DNA from: Euphorbia lathyris
Taxonomy: Eukaryota; Streptophyta; Magnoliopsida; Malpighiales; Euphorbiaceae
Length of the DNA: 64,000 nucleotides
Assembly: GCF_963576675.1 (NCBI RefSeq)
Contig: NC_088913.1
Coordinates: 25,871,001-25,935,000, forward strand
Reading direction: 5' to 3'
The notes below the pieces were generated by a model, which worked only from the letters and a program-made list of their open reading frames with translations, searched no databases and was not told the DNA's origin. How positions within the stretch are numbered: the stretch's first letter is position 1; every line of letters begins with the position of its first letter. The position numbers were made by a program, and so were the translations under genes. Positions 57,317 through 64,000 of the stretch are shown here, piece after piece.

Positions 57317-58762
57317 TGTTGGTCCCGTGTAATGTAATAGGATTAGTTCCAAGGGGGGGTTAGGAACTAATGTAATTTTTTCGCTTAATTATGCTGAATT
57401 AATTTAATTCTTTAAATTACTTCACTCAGTTTTGATCAGCAAGGCTGAGCGTAGTGTAAGACAGCTTTAGTCAGATGTTGACTAGAACTGTTTCACTTGT
57501 GAGTTGGGAAATAACTCTTGAGGTCAGCTTCCAACTCAGCACTCTGATTACTTAGCGTCGGTTTATACAAATTATATACTGAGTAATTTAAGCAAACAAC
57601 ACATACATATATATATATCAAGAGAAGGGTTAGAGATTACTCAGCAGTCTTATCCTGGTCCGGCCTCACCGCCTACGTCCAGTCCCCAGAATCCTTCCGA
57701 GCTTTTTCAATCCACTATTGAGCTCTTTAAAAGTAGAGCACAAACCGTTTACAAAGCAATTGAGTATGCAAGAGTACCGTCCTCTATTCGTCTACTCAAT
57801 CCTACTGAGCGCTATAACCGAACACTCAGATTTTCTCTCCCACTGAGTACTAAAACCGAGTACTCAGCTTCACTCTCTCAACCTTTACAATTGATACAAG
57901 ATTTGTTCTCTCAAACGAAGAACACTTTAGATGAATACAAATTCACTCTAGACTTTTACACAGAGATTGGATTTGGGTGTAAGAACTTGCGTTTTCTATT
58001 TAGACAGCTTCTATTTTGGATTTTCACTCTTGTGAAGATTTGCTTTTCTGTCTGTGCTTTCTTATTTTTCGGTAAAGGATCCAAGAGATGAATTTGTCCT
58101 TTTATAGTAAAATCTGAAGCTTCAATCATTTGAATTCGGACATATCCGTTGAATTCAAACAGTCTTCTTGCGTCATTCATTGGTCAGCATTCAGATTTGT
58201 AGGCCAATCCTGTCGTCTGAATTTAGCAGGCGCCAGGCTTGCCAGTTTCGTCTTCTTGCGCAAGGTTTCGTCTTCTAGCGCCAGGTTTGTCTTCTTACAA
58301 AACGCCAGTTGATCCATGCATCTCGAAAAGGTCTCTTGGCGCAATTCCGAGGCTTCTGAATTGGTGCAGACCTTTGTCGGACTTTGTCTTCTAGTTAACG
58401 GATCATTGGTGCTGTCCTGACGAACACTCAGCTTGATTTAATTGACGTTGCCTGAGATCTTTATCTTTGACGAGACTGAGTTACGTTCTACTCAGCTTCT
58501 TCGGTCAGCTTCGTCTTCAAGCGTTTGTTCTGAAGAAGACTTTTCTTCTATGATGCTGAGTTGTGTTGTACTCAGCTTTTGTGGCTTATGCTGACTTCGT
58601 TCTGTCTTACTTTTTATTTATGTTCTCATTTATTAATATACTCAACATTAAACAAATACATTAGTACAATTAAATCAAAGCACTTAAATTTAATTGTCTT
58701 AATCATGAGATTAACTTAAATAATTTCGTCAAATCAAAATCATGTGGAAAGGTGTTTCAACA
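57317..58762 (-). repeat. Solo LTR related to the copia element, reverse orientation
   Basis: It begins TGTTGGTCCC and ends GGTGTTTCAACA, the reverse complement of the ends of the copia LTR. It is flanked by the 5-bp duplication AATAG (57312-57316 and 58763-58767). It shares many CTGAGT/ACTCAG words and blocks such as the C-rich tract (as a G run at about 57350) and TTAGGAACTA, but is clearly diverged from the 8286 element. It is a separate subfamily. No internal region remains. Confidence 0.88.
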
Positions 58763-58974
58763 AATAGGAGTCTATGTATACTGAAGTGATTTATTAGGAG
58801 TTTATTGTGGCAATCTTGTTTTGTACCGTGAGAAACATCCATCCATCGGTATTAAATAGGAGCCTATGTATAATGAAGTGATTTGTTAGAAGTTTATTGT
58901 GGCAATCTTGTTGTAAATTTTGATAATGTTATGATTTTAATGTTAGAATCCGTTGTTGCTTGGCATTTTTTGTT

Positions 58975-59150
58975 ATATACCACTTCGCGAATTAGCTTCA
59001 AAACACATTCAGGCTTCGCATATGCTAATTAAATTCATCAACTAAACCAAACATTAGCTTCTCAGGCTTCGCATATGGTAATTAATTTCATCAAGTAAAA
59101 CCAAACATTAGCTTCGCAGGCTTCGCATAAGATCGAATCTGCGAAGTCAG
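58975..59150. repeat. Short tandem repeats near the right end of the 88-bp-TIR element
   Basis: About three units of 60-65 bp share AACATTAGCTTC.CAGGCTTCGCATA. They are followed by a CTGCGAAGTCAGACGGGAGG segment and then the right TIR. Confidence 0.65.
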
Positions 59151-59285
59151 ACGGGAGGGAGATAGACGCGCATAAATATTGAAAGTATTATGAGAAAGTC
59201 ACACAAAATCAGTCTAGATATGTAGTAGGTTGAGTAAATAGGTTAAATATATAAATGGGCCTCTCATTTAACCCATTTTTACAAT

Positions 59286-59717
59286 GAGGAAATTACACAA
59301 ACACTCACTTATTGAGTATATTTTACAATTAACTTTGTTCTTTTTTTTTTTAGCTTTTATCAAATTCGTATTTTATATAATTAGAATATCAAAAAACCCC
59401 AAAAAATTTAGTTTTTTTTGTCATATTGCACGGTTATACAGTTTTTTTTTAATGAAAACACGGTTATACAGTTACACTATTATTTTTAATAATTATATTT
59501 TTTTAGATACTAATAACTAATCCCTAAATCCTACTTAATAACTTCAAATATTTCTATTTTTCTTCTTTTGATCATTTTACTTGTCATTATTTTTTGTCTC
59601 CAAATCTTTTTTTTTTTCAAATACTCATTTAAGAAATTCATATATGTTTTTTATCAAAAAAAAAAAAAATCATGTTTATGAAAATGTCGAATAAAGGAAA
59701 AAAATGTTTTTTTTTAT
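59286..59717. other. Non-coding AT-rich spacer
   Basis: Homopolymer-rich, with no supported gene. A short direct repeat CACGGTTATACAGTT occurs twice near 59430-59475. Confidence 0.4.
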
Positions 59718-59725
59718 TTTTTAAA

Positions 59726-60314
59726 GGGTTAAGGTGCAAAAATACCTCTACTATTTTGGGCCAGGAGCAATTTTACTCCTAACATCTAAAATTGTGCAAT
59801 TTTACCCCAACGTTGGGAGCCAAGAGCAATTTTACCCAACGTTTATAATTTGGGTCAATTTCAGACACTATTATAAAACACAGATATTTTTATTCCTTAT
59901 TCTGCACCAATTGCATATCAATTCGTTCTAAAAAAAGATTTCATGTTTTTTATTATTAAAGAATAGAATTGAAGATTAATATTTATAAATTTAGTGAATT
60001 TTTTGAATTTTTTTTTTTGTCAAATTCGTACAAAAGACAATATATACTTTTTTTCTTTTAATTTTTTTTTCACATCCCAACATATGTTTGTAATTTGTCA
60101 TTGATAAAATGACGCACGTGTGAAATGTAGATGACAATATTAATGACCGAGAAGATAGTTTGATGAATTATTTCTCAAATTTACCCAACTTATCAACGTT
60201 GGGGGTAAAATTGCTCTTGGCCTCTAATGTTAGAGGTAAAATTGCACCATTTTAGACGTTAAGGGCAAAATTGCTCATGACCCAAAACGTTAGGGGTATT
60301 TTTGCACTTTAACC
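59726..60314. mobile_element. 589-bp foldback element with long inverted arms
   Basis: It begins GGGTTAAGGTGCAAAAATACC, and the right end is its imperfect inverse, GGTATTTTTGCACTTTAACC. The arms are about 150 bp and carry repeated AGCAATTTTACCCCTAACGT phrases. TTTTTAAA flanks both sides (59718-59725 and 60315-60322), a possible 8-bp duplication. The central part is shared with the copy inside 47548-48249. Non-coding. Confidence 0.78.
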
Positions 60315-60322
60315 TTTTTAAA

Positions 60323-61270
60323 ATGGGTAAAAGTTGTTTTTTTTTTTTTTGATGAAAAAAGTTGTTGATTTCCTTTAATTGAGGATTTTCATATTTATAT
60401 TGATTTTCTATTTAATTTTAAAAAACAAAAACGTATAACCATCCTCCTTTTTGCTTCAAAAGAAAATAACCACCCTACTTTGAAAGGATGTGATGTTTCA
60501 ATAATAATTTAATAGTATTTGATATAATTGGAATTAGTTTCTTTGTTGTCTTGTGTAGTATTTATCAGCAAAAAAAAAAAAAAAAAAAGTCTTGTGTAGT
60601 ATTTAATATGGTTAGTGAGTTTTATATAAGGAACCCTTTTATAATTTACCCTTTCAATTATCCATCCCAAAAGAATTATCTGGTTTAAGGATGCAATTGA
60701 GAAACCCGTTATCATGATCCATCGAAGAGAAATCAAAGCCAAAGCATGTTAAAATGAGAGGGGCTGTTTACATTTTGTCTAACAACATATGATAGACAAT
60801 ATATGCATGAATTACTTTTTTTTTTTAATTTTTAAAATTTTGGACATTATACAATATATACTTAGAAATTTTATTATACATCTTGCACACTCATTTCAAT
60901 TCCACATCAAACTAATAATTTAATGTCACAATATACTTCTACCAAAAGTATTAAAACTGTATAATTAATTTTTTAGTGCATTAAATTATCAGTTACGTGA
61001 ATCAAATTATTAATTTAATGTACAAATAACATCTAGCTTGTAATAAAAAAATTTATATAAATTATGAGAGATCACTCAGTAAAATTTGACATAGCTCAGT
61101 TCATAGCGAATAAAATTTCTAAAGATGACCGAGAGAGACAAAAGTTTAAAATTGTTATGGTTATAAATAATAGGTATTAGAGCAATCTCATCGTTAAATA
61201 GAAATTTCTTAGAATATCCGAAAATAATATACTCAATCAAATAGATAGGTATATACATACATAGATGCCT
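60323..61270. other. Non-coding AT-rich region
   Basis: No gene or clear element ends. Long A and T runs occur (for example around 60570-60588). Confidence 0.4.
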
Positions 61271-61271
61271 T

Positions 61272-61414
61272 CTATGATTATTTTGTTTTTGATAAAATAA
61301 GCTTTATTTCGGTTTTTCTACCATTGGATGAGCTTGTTTTGTCAAAGTTCATCACCATCCAATGGTGGAAAAAATAAAATAAGACCTACTTTATCAAAAA
61401 CAAAATAAGCATAG
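61272..61414. mobile_element. 143-bp palindromic MITE
   Basis: The ends CTATGATTATTTTGTTTTTG and its inverse near 61395-61414 form 28-bp inverted repeats with a few mismatches. An inner inverted repeat (CCATTGGATG / CATCCAATGG) makes the whole segment a near palindrome. The duplication is unclear (possibly TA). Confidence 0.65.
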
Positions 61415-61900
61415 CCTAACCCTACATATAATATATTAATTGATTTTTTTTTTTGAGAAATATATTAATTGATTAGTCAAATGTTTTATTCCCAAAGTAT
61501 ACGTATAAATTTTCAATTAAATCGAAGATAACTTCCTCCGATTAGTTTCCAAATATTTATTAATGTATGGTCCATTGTAGAAATTCTAAAAGGAACTGAC
61601 CGGAGAATCAATGCACACCTTAAATCATATGACCCAAACCCACCCTCCGCCCGTAGACTTGGATAATGGTGAAGGTCGTCAAGAGAAAAGTCCAGTAACA
61701 CTTGCCATTGACTTGCTCAATATTTCATTCACATTTCCACTAGTCAATAAAATCATAAAATCTCAACAACTCGAAAAAAAAAAAAAAACTAAAAATATAT
61801 GAGTTACTTTTTTTTTTTTAGGGTTAGTTAAAAGTAGATGTCACGTGATTATATGAATTTGTAGATGGATACTTTTGGTACTTTTCTTTACAAACGCTAT
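61415..61900. other. Non-coding region
   Basis: No supported gene. The short segment 61600-61720 is less AT-rich but has no recognisable coding signal. Confidence 0.35.
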
Positions 61901-61904
61901 ATTT

Positions 61905-62470
61905 GGTTTGCAAAATTTTGCATTTTTGCTTATTTTGTCAAATTTGGTCGATAATGACATCAAAATGAAATTTTTTAAGAATTAAAGTTGTTTAATATCA
62001 TGTTTACTGTGAAACCATATTTTTAATTTTTCAAAATCATCATTTTTTAGAGTTTTCTCTCTTTAAACATTAACTTTCTTTCTCATAAAAAAAACAACAT
62101 ATAAATGACATCAAACATTTTTTTTTTGAAACTAAATGACATCAAACCTAAAAAGTAGAAGAATTAAAGTTGCACAAAATACCATTTAATTCTTGAAAAT
62201 TTTCATTTCGAGATCGTTATCAGCCAAATTTTGACAAAGTGAACTCAAATGTAAAATTTTGCAACGCGTTTGCAAAATAAAATGCATATTTTTAATTTTT
62301 CAAAATCATCATTTTTTAGAGTTTTCTCTCTCTAAACATTAACTTTATTTCTCATAAAAAAACAACACATAAATGACATCAAACCTAAAAAGTAGAAGAA
62401 TTAAAGTTGCATAAAATACTATTTAATTCTTGAAAATTTTCATTTCGAGATCGTTATCAGCCAAATTGAA
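61905..62470. repeat. Dispersed repeat with an internal tandem duplication
   Basis: Two tandem copies, offset by about 269 bp, share CATATTTTTAATTTTTCAAA, GAGTTTTCTCTCT.TAAACATTAA and the end CGAGATCGTTATCAGCCAAA. In reverse complement the family matches the repeats in OPT introns 1 and 2. Confidence 0.7.
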
Positions 62471-63330
62471 CTGCACCTGTTGGTTAAAATCTTTGTTTTT
62501 GTAACATTTTCTGTGTTAGCAAGGACGGAAAATATTAAATATCTATCTTTTCTTTTTATTTTTTTTTTTGTAGAAAAAGGAAAGGAAAAATAAACAGAAA
62601 ACAATGTTTTCTTTTTACTAATTAGATTTTTGTATTTATTTCAACGGATTGGTACATCGAAATCATCTCAATACAGTGTTTCAACAGTATAATAAAACAT
62701 TAGATCAACAGTTTATCAAAAAAAAAAAAAAATATTAGATCAATATGTGAGAGATTGTCCTTACTTTCATTTGAAGTATCTTGATTTTAAGTAGTCGAAT
62801 CCTTTTCCATCTTTTTTTTTTATATATCAAATTATAATGTTAGTAAGCAAGACAGTCACATGTAAATATCCTAAATGTAAGTAAAATAATGTTTTTATGT
62901 CATTTCAGATTCATTATATTACACTTCCAAACATGTAGCCGAAATAAGATACTGTTTACGATATTTTTGAAATATCCCAATTTTCAACCTTGATATATGA
63001 GTGTGTGATTAAATAGTGGTAGCAATAATGCTGGCATGCCAAAACTAGTTCTCAAAAGGGTAAGGTGGTAAATAAATAAATGCGTCTAATATGACTTGAT
63101 TTCTAACGAAATGATTGGACGAGAGCTACAAAGACTGAAAATAAAAACAGCTCTCTTGGGTCCATGATGTCGCTTGACAGGTCGATCAGAAAACAATTTT
63201 TTCTAATACGGTACTGAAAATAAAAGCAATAAAAGCAACACAAAAATATGAATTTTTTAATTTTTCTTTTCTATTTCTATTGATTTTATAATTTTTCAAT
63301 GTTTTTGTATTACACTTGTGGGAAATAAGC
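62471..63330. other. Non-coding AT-rich region
   Basis: No gene, RNA gene or element terminus was identified. Confidence 0.4.
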
Positions 63331-63720
63331 ATAAAAATTAGGATAAGAGGGTTAAATGACACAGTAAACGCCGCACCGACCTTGCAATCTCCATTCACCA
63401 CCGTTGTCCTTCATTCCTCCATCCCTTCCGTTTCGCACCGTCGTCCCTTCTCTCCACCATCGACTGGACATGAGCAGATCTGGCATTTGGTGAGGACGCA
63501 ACACCGATATGTCTTCCCTAATCGACCTACAACGCCGATCCCGCCGGTTTCAGTTTAATCGGAGAGGAGACCAAGTTCTTTGCGAAAATCTTTGAGAGCC
63601 CTGGAAATTGGAGACGATTGTGAAGGAATCCTGCCTTCTCACTCTCTGATTTGTCCGATTCCGATTCAATTTTCGCAGGATCGGAGACAACAAACGCGAT
63701 CTGGACTTTTGAATTATTTT
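63330..63720 (+). other. GC-richer segment, possible 5' exon or UTR of a gene beyond the window
   Basis: Composition changes sharply to C-rich (CATTCACCACCGTTGTCC..., CCGATCCCGCCGGTTTCAG). Short open frames are present, the longest about 80 codons at 63316-63558. No domain is recognisable and no splice structure is clear. A second richer patch lies at 63885-63960 (CCACCGCCGTCCGCTGCTC). This could be a 5' UTR or promoter of a gene to the right, or a repeat. Confidence 0.3.
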
Positions 63721-64000
63721 CGCTGATTCTGATAAATTGATTATGAAATTATTTGTTCAGTGGTCCTTAATTTAATTTGATAATTTGAAAATGAAAATAA
63801 AAAATAATAACAAAATGTTGGTAAATGGCGATATGATGATTGCACGCAGCTCTCTCTCTCATGATATGTGAAACCCTAAGTCTTCCGTCTGAAATCCACC
63901 GCCGTCCGCTGCTCTCGCTACTGAAATCCACCGCTCTCTTTCTCCCTTTTCTTTCGAGATTATTCAACTAATGAAGTGATCGCATTATTATTAAGGAAAT

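Larger units (their letters stand above)
56384..59285 (+). mobile_element. DNA transposon with 88-bp TIRs (copy 3, complete), Mutator-like
   Basis: 56384-56471 and 59198-59285 are 88-bp inverted repeats sharing for example CTACTACATATCTAGAC. The interior has the recurrent small ORF (56618-56839), arrays of TTCGCGAA-containing motifs (56870-57090 and 58980-59140), short tandem repeats (CATCCATCGGT...) and a reverse solo copia LTR (57317-58762). Flanks GAAAAAATT (left) and GAGGAAATT (right) match at 7 of 9 positions, a possible degraded 9-bp duplication that would support Mutator type. There is no transposase gene, so it is non-autonomous. Confidence 0.75.

Noticed and set aside
56860..59150. 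CRISPR-like array from regularly repeated motifs
   Set aside because: The units are degenerate, occur in both orientations and lie inside a plant transposon. There are no unique spacers of constant length and no cas genes.
1..64000. tRNA or rRNA genes
   Set aside because: I saw no cloverleaf-like segments with A and B boxes or rRNA words. The tRNA-Met-like matches are retrotransposon primer binding sites only.

Overview
The window is nuclear DNA of a flowering plant, most likely a eudicot. It is AT-rich, has plant-type introns, and is crowded with plant retrotransposons and small DNA transposons. I did not identify the species. There are three plausible host genes, all between about 35.6 and 54.9 kb: (i) a six-exon oligopeptide transporter (OPT family, + strand, 35662-41854, 750 aa after splicing); (ii) convergent to it, an eight-exon DHH/DHHA1-type phosphoesterase-like gene with degenerate catalytic motifs (- strand, 45578-42683, 375 aa); (iii) a single-exon malectin-like receptor kinase of the CrRLK1L/FERONIA type (+ strand, 52470-54914, 814 aa).

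Left part (1-22.6 kb). The window opens inside a DNA transposon with an 88-bp terminal inverted repeat (1-576). AT-rich sequence follows, with a small hAT-type MITE and a probable Helitron 3' end. A nested retrotransposon block then occupies 2450-22583. Its host is an old minus-strand Ty3/gypsy element with LTRs at 2450-3189 and 21810-22583 and target duplication TTTGA. Two insertions interrupt it: a 2.3-kb solo LTR of another family (4482-6790, duplication TAATG) and an 11.5-kb Sirevirus-like Ty1/copia element (8286-19749, duplication GATTT). The copia element has gag, pol, a large extra ORF after pol, and three purine tracts before its 3' LTR. Its LTRs are nearly identical, so it is the younger insertion.

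Middle part (22.6-35.5 kb). Three plus-strand L1-type LINE copies lie here. Two are 5'-truncated (about 23.7-25.4 and 31.4-33.0 kb). One is a complete insertion (25461-30562) with a 16-bp target duplication, an ORF1/ORF2 ATGA overlap, several premature stops and an internal deletion in the reverse transcriptase. Two Tourist/PIF-like MITEs and an inverted RNase H relic are also present.

Right part (41.9-64 kb). Around and beyond the genes lie hAT-type elements with 8-bp duplications, foldback elements with long inverted arms, a roughly 1-kb low-complexity tract that switches strand polarity, a minus-strand LINE relic, and an intact copy of the 88-bp-TIR DNA transposon (56384-59285). That copy carries a reverse-oriented solo LTR related to the copia element. 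The last 4 kb is mostly AT-rich repeats, ending in a GC-richer segment that could be the edge of another gene.

I found no convincing new multi-gene system. The most unusual items are the extra ORF of the Sirevirus-like element, the three-copy DNA transposon family carrying a conserved ORF with a splice-donor-like end, the DHH-like host protein lacking most catalytic residues, and the strand-switching low-complexity tract. Exon structures, duplications and frames were worked out by hand from the sequence. No database search was possible.
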